A stretch of DNA of 41,936 nucleotides from Flavobacterium sp. (GTDB lineage: Bacteria; Bacteroidota; Bacteroidia; Flavobacteriales; Flavobacteriaceae). The translations under genes were made by a program, and so were the position numbers. The stretch is taken from positions 1 through 41,936 of the forward strand of contig JAIXHM010000003.1 of assembly GCA_030145825.1 (NCBI GenBank). The letters are read 5' to 3'. The notes beneath the pieces are model-generated. The model worked only from the letters and a program-made list of their open reading frames with translations, was not told the origin of the DNA and ran no database searches. How positions within the stretch are numbered: the first letter of the stretch is position 1; each line of letters opens with the position of its first letter. Positions 1 through 10,227 of this stretch are shown in pieces.

Positions 1-982
1 CTTGAGGACTTACTAAAAATGCCGATTCATTTTCGATTAATGCTTCTGAAGCCCACCCAATATTTGAAGCTACAATTGCCTTTTTCATAGCCATAGCTTC
101 TAACCATGATATGGGGAAAGCTTCAGCAAATGAAGGAAAAATACAAATTGTAGATTTTGCTATTTCAACATTCATTTCTTGATAAGAAATAACACCTTTA
201 TACTCTACATTTTTTAGTGCATCGCTTGTAAAAGCATCTTGCATTAATTCCCATGTACTCCTTTGCTCATTAAAATCAACTGAATCTTTACCTATGAGTA
301 TTAATTTAACCTCTTTATTAATGGTATTTAAATAATTAAAAATATAAGGCAATTCTAATACTCCTTTTTTTCTTGCTAAAGTTCCAAAATATAAAATACT
401 ATGATTTTCATTTATTCCTTCAATAGGATTAAATCTAGTAGTATCGATACCGTTATAAATTACTTCAAAATCAAAATTTTTAAATCCGAAAACTTGTTTC
501 GTTTTCATTCCAGAAAATTTACTAACTGCAATTATTTTATTGGATTTTCGTAAAGCAAGCTTTTCGAAAAAATATATGATTTTAGATTTTTTTTTATTTT
601 CTAGATTATTAAAGTATGTTACCGAACCGTGTATTCTTGTTACAAGAGGCACATCAAGTTTAAAAAAAGCGTGATACCCTTCCCAGTCGGGACATTCTAT
701 AATATCAATTGCATTATTTTTAATATATGTTTTAATTATTTTAGAGATATACAATCTATAGAATAATGCTCCGATACTGCTGTTTTTCTTTTTTATTTCA
801 ACAATAGTTATTTCATCTTCTGTTTTCCATTCGGCATTTTTATTTGAATTAATAATGAAAACTGTGACCTGGTGTCCTAAATTTATTAATTCTTTACTTA
901 AATTTTTAATAAAAGAACCTATTCCTCCGGCAGCCGGAAGATTATTATGGGGAAACTCGGTTGATAAATACGCTATATGCAT
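1..982 (-). CDS. Glycosyltransferase family 4 protein, 3' end truncated by the window edge
   Basis: Open frame read by hand from ATG at 982-980 (MHIAYLSTEFPHNNLPAAGGIGSFIKNLSKELINLGHQVTVF...) to the left edge (...FPSFAEAFPISWLEAMAMKKAIVASNIGWASE), the typical GT4 donor-site E-x7-E region. Start overlaps the upstream stop (TAATG). Absent from the ORF track because it has no stop in the window. Confidence 0.9.
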   Translation of the reverse strand, partial: MHIAYLSTEFPHNNLPAAGGIGSFIKNLSKELINLGHQVTVFIINSNKNAEWKTEDEITIVEIKKKNSSIGALFYRLYISKIIKTYIKNNAIDIIECPDWEGYHAFFKLDVPLVTRIHGSVTYFNNLENKKKSKIIYFFEKLALRKSNKIIAVSKFSGMKTKQVFGFKNFDFEVIYNGIDTTRFNPIEGINENHSILYFGTLARKKGVLELPYIFNYLNTINKEVKLILIGKDSVDFNEQRSTWELMQDAFTSDALKNVEYKGVISYQEMNVEIAKSTICIFPSFAEAFPISWLEAMAMKKAIVASNIGWASEALIENESAFLVSPQ

Positions 983-2052
983 TACAGGGAAGGTTTTTTA
1001 AATCTTTTATTTATCGGTTTTTCGAAAAAGTTATAAGCGATATAACTTAAAACTACACTTATAAGAAACGATAACAACGTTATCAAAATCGAAGATTTTG
1101 TAAAATGTAATTTAAAATTTAAAGCCCATAATACCTTTATTACTAATTGATGGATCATATAAAATGAAAAGCTAATTTCTCCAAGTAACAATAAGGATTT
1201 ATGTGATAAAATTTTTGAAATTAATCCTTTTGCTAAGGAAAACACCAAAATAATCCATGTCATTGGTATCCAATAATAAATAGACCATCTGAATGATTGA
1301 TGCACTTGATCTTTAAAAGACACAAAACAAACTAGCATTAGTATTGCTGTAATTTCTACAAATGTGAAATTTATTTTGAAATTGAATTCTTTTAACTTTA
1401 AATAAACCTTAAACAAGAGTATTCCGATAATAAAATCAAAAATTCTAAAAAAGGGATTTACATAAAATAACCAGTAACTATTTGAATAATTGTAAAAAAA
1501 AGACAATGCTAAAATAGGAATGCATAATGATAAAACTGCTAAAAAATAATTTTGTTTCTTTTTATAAATCCACAAAACAAGCAAAGGGAATAAGGTATAA
1601 AAAAACATTTCATCAGAAATACTCCACGAAACCCCATTAAATCCAAAATAAAAATCCTTTACAGGTACAAAACTTTGCAATAAAAATGTGTTTGCTGCTA
1701 ATTTTAGTAAAAAGCCAGTAATATTATTAATATATGCGATTGATAGGAAGATTGAAACAATTAAAGTTAACCAATGCAAAGGCACAATTCTAAAAAATCT
1801 TGCCCTGATATAGTTTTTATAACTAATAGTTTTATTTTTAAATTTATCTAAGTAATTATAACTAAGAATAAAACCACTTAAAATAAAAAAGAAGCTTACA
1901 CCTAAATAACCTTCTTTAAATGAAATATATTCTCTTACAAAAGAATCTAAACCAACATCAGTTTGTGCATTAATACCATACAAGAAACCAAGATGGCTTA
2001 AAAAAACCATTAATGCGAAAAAAAATCTTAAAGATGTTAGTGGTTTTATCAT
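982..2052 (-). CDS. Acyltransferase family 3 membrane protein (putative polysaccharide O-acyltransferase)
   Basis: N-terminal MIKPLTSLRFFFALMVFLSHL, about ten hydrophobic segments, C-terminal FEKPINKRFK; typical acyltransferase-3 layout. Confidence 0.9.
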   Translation of the reverse strand: MIKPLTSLRFFFALMVFLSHLGFLYGINAQTDVGLDSFVREYISFKEGYLGVSFFFILSGFILSYNYLDKFKNKTISYKNYIRARFFRIVPLHWLTLIVSIFLSIAYINNITGFLLKLAANTFLLQSFVPVKDFYFGFNGVSWSISDEMFFYTLFPLLVLWIYKKKQNYFLAVLSLCIPILALSFFYNYSNSYWLFYVNPFFRIFDFIIGILLFKVYLKLKEFNFKINFTFVEITAILMLVCFVSFKDQVHQSFRWSIYYWIPMTWIILVFSLAKGLISKILSHKSLLLLGEISFSFYMIHQLVIKVLWALNFKLHFTKSSILITLLSFLISVVLSYIAYNFFEKPINKRFKKPSL

Positions 2053-3539
2053 TCTTTAAATTTTAAAAAATATTTTTTCTCTGTTTTATCTAATGCATGG
2101 TAAAATATGGCAACAAAAATTATTGTATATACCACATTACTAAAAAGAAACTTATACCATGAACATGATGTAAACTGTTGCATTATAAAAAAAGAAACAA
2201 TAGTTACCAAAACAAAAATAAGAGTAAACTTAAATAATGCCTTCAAAAAAAACTTAGGCATATTTAGTTTTAATTTTAATTGATAGTAAACATTCATTAC
2301 TATTTGTAAAACAACTACTGCTGAAACCAAGCCTAAAATCATTCCATACATTCCGAATTTTTTCGATAAAAAGTAACCTAAAAAAGCTCCTATTATACTG
2401 AAGAAAAAGAAATTTAAGGATTTAAAACGTAACATCTTCTTGGCATCTAAAATCGCATGAGAATAGCCTTGCGCAATTGGAATAATATAAACTGCCATTA
2501 TAGATAATGCAATCCAATAGGCTGGTAAATACAATTCGCCAATCCATAGTTTAATGAAGTCTTGACCTGTTAATAAAAATGCCCCAAATACATAAATGAG
2601 TAACAAATAGGAAATGCGACCAACTTTAATCATTTGGTCTGTTAAAACTTCATTTGATACATTATTATAAACAGCTTGTACTGCTTTTGGCAACAATAAA
2701 CTATTTATGATATTACCAAACGTCGTAAAATAAACTCCTAGCATAACACCAACTCCAAAAATTGCTACAATTGTTGTATTTGTAGTTGAACCTAAAATTA
2801 CTTGTCCGGTTCTCCATTGAAATTGATAAACTAAAGCAAAAAGGAAAATCCAAAAAGAATATTTAAAAATTTCTTTTACAAAAGAAAAATCCCATTGATG
2901 GAGTTTTATCTTAACCTTCAGTTTAAAAAATGTATACCAAATTGTAGTTAAAATAAATACAAGATTAACAATTGTATCCAAAACAACAACGCCAATAGAA
3001 TTTGAACCAAAATGTAAAATAAATATAAGCGTAATGGTTCTAATTATAACTTTTAGTATTGAAAGAATTCTCGGAAAAATAAATTTTTCGTATCCTGAAC
3101 AAATACCTGTAAAAGCACCACCTGGCAATGTAAAAGCAATATTAAAAACCAAAATTATAAGCATAATTTTAGCTTTATGCAATTCTTCTATTGTAAGTGA
3201 TTTAGAAAAAAAATAATCTAGATTAAAATAGAATAAGCTTCCTAAAACTGTTAATAAAACAGCAATAGCACAATAAATGATTAAACTGGTAGCTAAAAAA
3301 TTTTCTTGTGATTTTTCGTCTTTTTGTACTCTATATTGTGCTACATAACGAATGATGGCATTGTTTAACCCTAAATCGAGTACTGATAAATAACCGACAA
3401 AAGCACCTATAAGCGTATACAAACCATACTCTTGGTTGCCTAAAGCCTTAATAACATAAGGTGTTACCAAAATTCCTGTTAAATTAGTTAAACCTAAATT
3501 AACATAAGAAAGTAAAGCCGCAAACTTATGTTCTTTCAC
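2049..3539 (-). CDS. Polysaccharide flippase (Wzx/MOP superfamily)
   Basis: Multi-TM protein with LGNQEYGLYTLIGAFVGYLSVLDLGLNNAIIRYVAQYR, typical of oligosaccharide flippases. Confidence 0.88.
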   Translation of the reverse strand: MKEHKFAALLSYVNLGLTNLTGILVTPYVIKALGNQEYGLYTLIGAFVGYLSVLDLGLNNAIIRYVAQYRVQKDEKSQENFLATSLIIYCAIAVLLTVLGSLFYFNLDYFFSKSLTIEELHKAKIMLIILVFNIAFTLPGGAFTGICSGYEKFIFPRILSILKVIIRTITLIFILHFGSNSIGVVVLDTIVNLVFILTTIWYTFFKLKVKIKLHQWDFSFVKEIFKYSFWIFLFALVYQFQWRTGQVILGSTTNTTIVAIFGVGVMLGVYFTTFGNIINSLLLPKAVQAVYNNVSNEVLTDQMIKVGRISYLLLIYVFGAFLLTGQDFIKLWIGELYLPAYWIALSIMAVYIIPIAQGYSHAILDAKKMLRFKSLNFFFFSIIGAFLGYFLSKKFGMYGMILGLVSAVVVLQIVMNVYYQLKLKLNMPKFFLKALFKFTLIFVLVTIVSFFIMQQFTSCSWYKFLFSNVVYTIIFVAIFYHALDKTEKKYFLKFKE

Positions 3540-3573
3540 AAATTAAACTCTTAATATTTTCTCTTCAGAAAAA

Positions 3574-4833
3574 TTAGTTAATTATCATTCCTGCCGCAAC
3601 AGTTTCGTTTGTTCCTTCATCAATTAAAATAAAACTACCTGTATATCTGTTTTCTCTGTAAGAGTCTATCATTAAAGGTCTTGTGGTTTTAATTTTAATT
3701 CGTCCAATATCATTCATATTCAAATCTTGATCGTCTTCAATTCGCTCATAAGTATTGATATTAACTTTATAAACTACTTCTTTTATCATAGCCTTTTGCT
3801 CATTAGAAGTATGAAGAATTGAATATTTTGCTCTTGGTTGTGCTGATTTTCCGTTTAACCAACAAATCATTGCATCAAATTCTTGCGATTGCTCGGGTTT
3901 GTTATTCGATTTTACAATCATATCGCCTCGACTTACATCAATATCGTCTTCTAATGTAATAGAAACTGACATTGGTGCGAAAGCTTCTTCTAAAGAATCT
4001 TTATAGAAATCGATAGTCTTGATTTTTGACGTAAATCCAGAAGGTAAAACAGTTACTTCATCTCCTTTTCTATAAATTCCGCTTAAAATTCTACCTGCAT
4101 AACCTCTATAATCGATAAACTCATCTTTTTGCGGACGTAAAACTGTTTGCACAGCAAAACGCGCATCAATCTTATTATTATCGCTACTAATATGCATGGT
4201 TTCTAAAGTATCTAATAATGGAGAACCTTTGAACCAATTCATGTTTTGAGATTCGTTTACCACATTATCGCCATCTAGTGCACTAATGGGAATAAAACGA
4301 ATATCTTTTATTAATAATTTAGATGAAAATCCTTCGTAATCTGAAACAATACTATTGAAAACTTCTTCTGAATACTCTACTAAATCCATTTTGTTCTCGC
4401 ATACAATTACATGCGGAATTTGTAGAAGTGAAGCAATATAAGAATGACGCTTTGTTTGTTCGATAACTCCTTTACGAGCATCAATCAAAATAATGGCAAC
4501 ATTTGCAGTTGAAGCTCCTGTAACCATATTTCGTGTATATTGAATATGTCCTGGAGTATCCGCAATAATAAATTTTCTTTTTGGTGTTGTAAAATAACGA
4601 TAAGCAACATCGATTGTAATTCCTTGCTCACGTTCATCACGTAATCCGTCAGTGAACAAAGCTAAATCTACACCGTCATATCCTCTTTTCTTACTTGTAT
4701 TTTCGATAGCCGCTACTTGATCTTCAAAAATTGATTTTGAATCATAAAGTAAACGCCCAATTAATGTACTTTTTCCGTCATCAACACTACCTGCAGTAGC
4801 TAATCGTAATAGTTGATTGTTATCTATTTGCAT
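3574..4833 (-). CDS. cysN: Sulfate adenylyltransferase subunit 1 (GTPase)
   Basis: GSVDDGKSTLIGRLLYDSK, DTPGHIQYTRNMVTGAS and NKMDL GTPase motifs; CysN-type. Confidence 0.96.
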   Translation of the reverse strand: MQIDNNQLLRLATAGSVDDGKSTLIGRLLYDSKSIFEDQVAAIENTSKKRGYDGVDLALFTDGLRDEREQGITIDVAYRYFTTPKRKFIIADTPGHIQYTRNMVTGASTANVAIILIDARKGVIEQTKRHSYIASLLQIPHVIVCENKMDLVEYSEEVFNSIVSDYEGFSSKLLIKDIRFIPISALDGDNVVNESQNMNWFKGSPLLDTLETMHISSDNNKIDARFAVQTVLRPQKDEFIDYRGYAGRILSGIYRKGDEVTVLPSGFTSKIKTIDFYKDSLEEAFAPMSVSITLEDDIDVSRGDMIVKSNNKPEQSQEFDAMICWLNGKSAQPRAKYSILHTSNEQKAMIKEVVYKVNINTYERIEDDQDLNMNDIGRIKIKTTRPLMIDSYRENRYTGSFILIDEGTNETVAAGMIIN

Positions 4834-4842
4834 AATTTTATT

Positions 4843-5748
4843 TTAAAAGTAACCTTGTCTTTTTCTATCTTCCATTGCTGATTCTGAACGTTTATCATCA
4901 GCTCTATTTCCTCTTTCTGTTAAACGCATTGTAGAAACTTCTTCTACAATTTTAGCTAAAGTATCAGCGTCAGATTCAATTCCTCCCGTAATAGTAATAT
5001 CGCCAAGCGTTCTGAAACGAATAGTTTTAACTTCAATTTTTTCGTTATCCTCTAATTTTAAAAACTCAGAATTTGGAATCCAAGAATCGTTTCTCCAAAC
5101 TACTTCTCTTTGGTGTGAAAAGTATAATGAAGGAATGGCGATATTTTCTCTTTTGATATAATTCCAAACGTCTAACTCTGTCCAATTACTGATAGGAAAT
5201 GCTCTGAAATGTTCGCCTTGAAAGTGTTTTCCATTTAACAAATTCCATAATTCTGGACGTTGATTTTTAGGATCCCATTGACCAAAATCATCTCGGTGCG
5301 AGAAGAAACGTTCTTTAGCACGAGCTTTTTCTTCATCTCTTCTTCCACCACCTATGGCACAATCAATTTTATTTTCTTCGATAGTATCTAACAATGTGGT
5401 AGTTTGCAATGCGTTTCTTGATGCATTTTTACCTTTTTCTTCGGCTACTCTACCTTTATCAATTGAACTTTGAACCGAACCCACAATTAATTTAGCTCCT
5501 AATTCATGAACCAAATCATCTCTAAATTGCATGGTTTCAGGAAAATTGTGACCTGTATCGACATGCATTAAAGGAAAAGGAATAGGCGAAGGATAAAATG
5601 CTTTTCTTGCTAAATGAGTCACTACAATAGAGTCTTTTCCTCCTGAAAATAAAATAACAGGATTTTGAAATTGTGCCCATACTTCACGCAATATAAATAT
5701 TGCCTCTGCTTCTAATTCGTCTAAATAGTTTAAATAATACTTACTCAT
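4843..5748 (-). CDS. cysD: Sulfate adenylyltransferase subunit 2
   Basis: SGGKDS PP-loop, LMHVDTGHNFPETMQFRD, GGRRDEEKARAKERFFSHRD; C-terminal ERKRQGYF-like end. Confidence 0.97.
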   Translation of the reverse strand: MSKYYLNYLDELEAEAIFILREVWAQFQNPVILFSGGKDSIVVTHLARKAFYPSPIPFPLMHVDTGHNFPETMQFRDDLVHELGAKLIVGSVQSSIDKGRVAEEKGKNASRNALQTTTLLDTIEENKIDCAIGGGRRDEEKARAKERFFSHRDDFGQWDPKNQRPELWNLLNGKHFQGEHFRAFPISNWTELDVWNYIKRENIAIPSLYFSHQREVVWRNDSWIPNSEFLKLEDNEKIEVKTIRFRTLGDITITGGIESDADTLAKIVEEVSTMRLTERGNRADDKRSESAMEDRKRQGYF

Positions 5749-6340
5749 TTAGTTTTATTTTGTCATTAATCTTTTCAAAAATCAAATTTACTGAATTTTC
5801 TATACTTAACTTTGATGTATCTATTAATATATCTGGATTTTTTGGCACTTCATAAGGAGAAGAAATTCCAGTAAAATCTTTAATTTCTCCTAATCTCGCT
5901 TTTTTATACAATCCTTTTATATCTCTTTTTTCACATTCTTCAATAGATGTATTTACAAACACTTCAACATAATCTTCACTTCCCACAATTTGTTTAACCA
6001 ATGCTCTATCTTTTTCAAATGGAGATACAAAACAGGCAATAACAATTGTTCCAGCGTCTAGAAACAGTTTTGAGACTTCGGCTATTCTTCTAATATTTTC
6101 ACTCCTGTCTTCGTCACTAAAAGTTAGATTTTTATTTAATCCACCTCTAATATTATCGCCATCCAAAGTGTAGGTTTTAAAATTTAATGAGTGCAATTTA
6201 CTTTCTAAAGCATTAGCAACAGTAGATTTTCCTGAACCCGACAAACCCGTAAACCATATCAATATAGATTTTTGGTTTAATAATTGTTCTCTTTGATTTC
6301 TACAAATGTGGAAATCTTGTTTAAAAATGTTAGTACTCAT
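5741..6340 (-). CDS. cysC: Adenylyl-sulfate (APS) kinase
   Basis: IWFTGLSGSGKSTVANALE P-loop, LDGDNIRGGLNKNLTFSDEDRSENIRRIAEVSKLF; overlaps cysD by 8 nt. Confidence 0.95.
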   Translation of the reverse strand: MSTNIFKQDFHICRNQREQLLNQKSILIWFTGLSGSGKSTVANALESKLHSLNFKTYTLDGDNIRGGLNKNLTFSDEDRSENIRRIAEVSKLFLDAGTIVIACFVSPFEKDRALVKQIVGSEDYVEVFVNTSIEECEKRDIKGLYKKARLGEIKDFTGISSPYEVPKNPDILIDTSKLSIENSVNLIFEKINDKIKLNE

Positions 6341-6758
6341 CTTCTTTACTTACTCCAAATTTAACCCTATACCAAACTCTTTCGTGCAAATAATATAAAA
6401 TCATTTTGGTTGCCACCTCAAAAACGCTAATTTTTGCTCCAGTAAATGGATTTCCAGTAATTACCCATCCTAAAATAAATGTATCGATAGAACCAACCAC
6501 TCGCCACGAAATTGTTTTAAAAATATGTCGTTTTCTACTATCTGATTTTGCTCCAAACTTACTTAAATCGACTCTATACCAAATTCTTTCATGAATGTAA
6601 TATAAAACCATTTTAGTAACTAATTCGGCTAATCCAACTTTCAAGCCCAACATTGCATTTCCTGTAATTAACCAGGAAAGAAACATGGTGTCTAATGTTC
6701 CAATTACTCGCCAAGTAATAGCTTTTAAAATATGTCGAATTGGTGAAACCTTTGACAT
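6330..6758 (-). CDS. DUF2061-type membrane protein with two tandem DUF2061-like units
   Basis: Two homologous halves: RHILKAITWRVIGTLDTMFLSWLITGN...KMVLYYIHERIWYRV and RHIFKTISWRVVGSIDTFILGWVITGN...KMILYYLHERVWYRV. Confidence 0.88.
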   Translation of the reverse strand: MSKVSPIRHILKAITWRVIGTLDTMFLSWLITGNAMLGLKVGLAELVTKMVLYYIHERIWYRVDLSKFGAKSDSRKRHIFKTISWRVVGSIDTFILGWVITGNPFTGAKISVFEVATKMILYYLHERVWYRVKFGVSKEDEY

Positions 6759-7561
6759 TATATACTCACTATAAAACTTGGGTTCAACAAATTTTCTTTA
6801 TTGTAAAGCAATTCTTCATTCGTTACTTGAGAAATTACTTTAACACCTACTGCATTGCAAATAGCTTGTCCGGCTGCCGTATCCCATTCCATTGTGGGTG
6901 CTAATCGAGGATAAACTTGCGCTTTGCCAGAAGCCACTAAACAAAACTTTAACGAACTTCCTGCATTTACACTATTTACAACTTCAAACTGCTTTTTTAA
7001 ATCATCAATATAAGATTGCGTTTCTTCGTTTAAATGCGAATTACTACAAACTACATTAATAATGTTATTTTGAACTTTTACTGGTTCCAATTCTGAAGAA
7101 TTATTTATGAAATCTTCTATCGAAAACTCTTCTGTATTTACTTTACAATAAAGACTTTTATTCTCATTTACTAAACCAACATATAATTCCTTAGTAACTG
7201 GAACATAAATCACTCCGAAAATTGGCTTACCATTTTCAACTAAAGCAATGTTCACAGTAAACTGTCCATTTCTTTTGATAAACTCTTTTGTCCCATCAAG
7301 TGGATCAACTATCCAACAAGTATTCCAATTTTTTCTTTCAGAAAAATCAGCATTTTTGATTTCCTCACTAATAATTGGGATTTCAGTTTGAAGTAAAAAC
7401 TTCTTTATGATTTCATTTGATTCTTTATCTGCGATTGTAAGAGGAGAATCGTCATCTTTTGAAATAAATTCGCCATCGAAATCATCATAAATTTCAACAA
7501 TCTTATAACCCGCTTCTACAGCCGCTTGAATCGCTATATTTTGATTTTTATCTAAATTCAT
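6758..7561 (-). CDS. cysQ: 3'(2'),5'-bisphosphate nucleotidase (PAP phosphatase)
   Basis: Inositol-monophosphatase fold motifs DDSPLTIADKESN, WIVDPLDGTKEFIKRNGQFTVNIALVE, PTMEWDTAAGQAI. Confidence 0.93.
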   Translation of the reverse strand: MNLDKNQNIAIQAAVEAGYKIVEIYDDFDGEFISKDDDSPLTIADKESNEIIKKFLLQTEIPIISEEIKNADFSERKNWNTCWIVDPLDGTKEFIKRNGQFTVNIALVENGKPIFGVIYVPVTKELYVGLVNENKSLYCKVNTEEFSIEDFINNSSELEPVKVQNNIINVVCSNSHLNEETQSYIDDLKKQFEVVNSVNAGSSLKFCLVASGKAQVYPRLAPTMEWDTAAGQAICNAVGVKVISQVTNEELLYNKENLLNPSFIVSI

Positions 7562-8838
7562 TATAATCTTCCGTCTGCAACTTCACCCAAAATTCCTTTT
7601 ACATCATAGAGAACACTTGCAGATTTTCTAAGTTTGTTTAAATCAATTTCTTTAAACTCTTTATGAGCAACACCTAAAACAACAGCATCAAATTGGTTTG
7701 ATGGTAATTCTCTAGTACTTTCAATATTATATTCGTGCTTTACTTCTTTTGGATTTGCCCAAGGATCAAAAGTGGTGACTTTAATTCCGTAATCTTCTAA
7801 AGCTTTAATAACATCAACAATTTTAGTATTACGAACATCAGGACAATTTTCTTTGAAAGTGATTCCCATCATTAATACTTCTGCGCCATTTACATTGACA
7901 CCTTTTTTAATCATTTGCTTCACTACTTGTGAAGCAACATATTCGCCCATAGAATCATTTAGTCTTCTTCCAGCTAAAATAATTTCAGGATGATAACCTT
8001 TTTCTTGAGCTTTTTGAGCCAAATAATAGGGATCAACACCAATACAATGTCCACCAACTAAACCTGGTTTAAATGGTAAAAAATTCCATTTGGTACCTGC
8101 CGCAGCTAAAACGGCATGTGTATCAATTTCTAATAAATTAAAAATTTTTGCCAATTCGTTTACAAATGCAATATTGATATCACGTTGTGAGTTTTCAATT
8201 ACTTTTGCTGCTTCGGCTACTTTAATTGTTGGTGCCAAATGCGTACCTGCAGTAATTACACTTTTATATAATGCGTCTACTTTTTGACCAATTTCTGGAG
8301 TTGAACCAGACGTTACTTTTAATATTTTCTCAACAGTATGTTCTTTATCACCTGGATTAATTCGTTCTGGTGAATATCCGGCAAAGAAATCAATATTGAA
8401 TTTCAATCCCGATATTTTTTCTAAAACTGGTATACATTCTTCTTCTGTAACACCAGGATAAACAGTTGATTCATAAATTACAACATCGCCTTTCTTTAAA
8501 ACTTGACCTACAGTTTCACTTGCTTTATACAAAGGAGTTAAATCGGGCTTATTATGTTTGTCTACTGGAGTTGGCACCGTTACAATATAGTAATTACAAT
8601 CAGTAATATCTTCCAATAGATTTGAATTATACAACCCAATTTCATTTGAATTTGAGGATTTTAAGACTGCTTTTAAAATATCGTTCTCTACTTCTAAAGT
8701 AGCATCAATTCCTTTATTTAGTTCTTGAATTCGGTTTTGATTAATATCAAAACCAACAACAGCATACTTTGTAGCAAATAATCTTGCTAAAGGTAAACCC
8801 ACATAGCCTAAACCTATTATTGCAATTTTAGAATTCAT
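7561..8838 (-). CDS. Nucleotide-sugar dehydrogenase, TviB/WbpO type (UDP-GlcNAc/UDP-GalNAc 6-dehydrogenase)
   Basis: [25 protein letters not shown]...GLVGGHCIGVDPYYLAQKAQ...FKENCPDVRNTK; typical of the TviB/WbpO group. Confidence 0.9.
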   Translation of the reverse strand: MNSKIAIIGLGYVGLPLARLFATKYAVVGFDINQNRIQELNKGIDATLEVENDILKAVLKSSNSNEIGLYNSNLLEDITDCNYYIVTVPTPVDKHNKPDLTPLYKASETVGQVLKKGDVVIYESTVYPGVTEEECIPVLEKISGLKFNIDFFAGYSPERINPGDKEHTVEKILKVTSGSTPEIGQKVDALYKSVITAGTHLAPTIKVAEAAKVIENSQRDINIAFVNELAKIFNLLEIDTHAVLAAAGTKWNFLPFKPGLVGGHCIGVDPYYLAQKAQEKGYHPEIILAGRRLNDSMGEYVASQVVKQMIKKGVNVNGAEVLMMGITFKENCPDVRNTKIVDVIKALEDYGIKVTTFDPWANPKEVKHEYNIESTRELPSNQFDAVVLGVAHKEFKEIDLNKLRKSASVLYDVKGILGEVADGRL

Positions 8839-10226
8839 TATTTTCCTATTCCTTGGTATTTAAAACCTATTCTTTCCAATTCTTTTCCGTCTAAAATATT
8901 TCTTCCGTCAAATACAAAAGCCGGTTTCAACATATTATCATAAATTTTTTGCCAATCGTACGCTTTAAACTCATCCCATTCGGTTAAAACAGCAATTGCA
9001 TGAGCATTTTTACAAGCCTCATAAGGGTTGGTTTCTATTGAAATACCTTTAGCGTTCTCTTCTTGAGAACGTGATTCTAGATAATTCAAATCGAAATGAA
9101 TTTGTTTTGATTCAACTTTAGGATCAAAAATTGAAATGTGAGCTTGTTCTGACAGTAAATCGTCAGCTACGTAAATTGCTGCCGACTCTCTAGTATCATT
9201 TGTATCCTTTTTAAATGCCCAACCCAAGAAAGCAATTTTCTTACCTGAGACGGTGTTGTATAATGTTTTAATTATATTTTTAGCAAAACGTCTTTTTTGG
9301 TGGTCGTTCATAATAATTACTTGCTCCCAATAATCCGCCACTTCATTTAAACCGTAGGATTTTGCAATGTAAACCATATTCAAAATATCTTTTTGAAAAC
9401 AAGAACCTCCAAAACCAACTGAAGATTTTAAAAATTTTGGTCCAATTCTACTATCCATTCCAATAGCTCTTGCGACTTCATTTACATCGGCTCCTGTTTT
9501 TTCGCATAATTCACTCATAGCATTAATAGAAGAAACACGTTGTGCTAAGAAAGCATTTGCTGTTAACTTAGAAAGTTCAGAAGACCAAACATTTGTAGTT
9601 AAAATTCTATCTTTTGGGACCCAATTAGCATAGACATCAACTAAAGCTTGAACAGCTTTTTGACCTTCTGGAGAAGTTTCTCCACCGATTAAAACTCTAT
9701 CTGGAGCGAATAAATCTTCTATAGCTGTTCCTTCGGCTAAAAATTCTGGATTTGATAATATTTGAAATTGTACTCCATTTCCGGTATTATCTAAAATATC
9801 TTTAATGGCTTGGGCAGTTCTAACTGGTAATGTAGATTTTTCAACCACAATTTTATCAGTTTTTGCTACGCGAGCAATTTGTCTTGCACAAAGCTCAATG
9901 TATTTTAAATCGGCCGCCATACCTTTACCAACACCATAGGTTTTTGTAGGTGTATTAACCGAAATAAAAATCATATCTGCTTCTTCAATGGCTTTATCTA
10001 CTTCAGTAGAGAAAAATAAATTTCTTCCTCGAGCCTCTTTTACAACTGCATCTAATCCCGGTTCATAAACGGGAAGTTTTGACAAATCTTCGTCATTCCA
10101 AGCGTTAATTCTGTCTTGATTTAAATCTACAACGGTAACTTTTATATGAGGACATTTTTGTGCAATTACTGCCATTGTTGGGCCACCAACATATCCTGCT
10201 CCGATACAACAAATTTTTGTAATCAT
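8838..10226 (-). CDS. UDP-glucose 6-dehydrogenase, resembling the animal-type UGDH
   Basis: [41 protein letters not shown]...[19 protein letters not shown]...[17 protein letters not shown]. Confidence 0.93.
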   Translation of the reverse strand: MITKICCIGAGYVGGPTMAVIAQKCPHIKVTVVDLNQDRINAWNDEDLSKLPVYEPGLDAVVKEARGRNLFFSTEVDKAIEEADMIFISVNTPTKTYGVGKGMAADLKYIELCARQIARVAKTDKIVVEKSTLPVRTAQAIKDILDNTGNGVQFQILSNPEFLAEGTAIEDLFAPDRVLIGGETSPEGQKAVQALVDVYANWVPKDRILTTNVWSSELSKLTANAFLAQRVSSINAMSELCEKTGADVNEVARAIGMDSRIGPKFLKSSVGFGGSCFQKDILNMVYIAKSYGLNEVADYWEQVIIMNDHQKRRFAKNIIKTLYNTVSGKKIAFLGWAFKKDTNDTRESAAIYVADDLLSEQAHISIFDPKVESKQIHFDLNYLESRSQEENAKGISIETNPYEACKNAHAIAVLTEWDEFKAYDWQKIYDNMLKPAFVFDGRNILDGKELERIGFKYQGIGK

Positions 10227-10227
10227 T

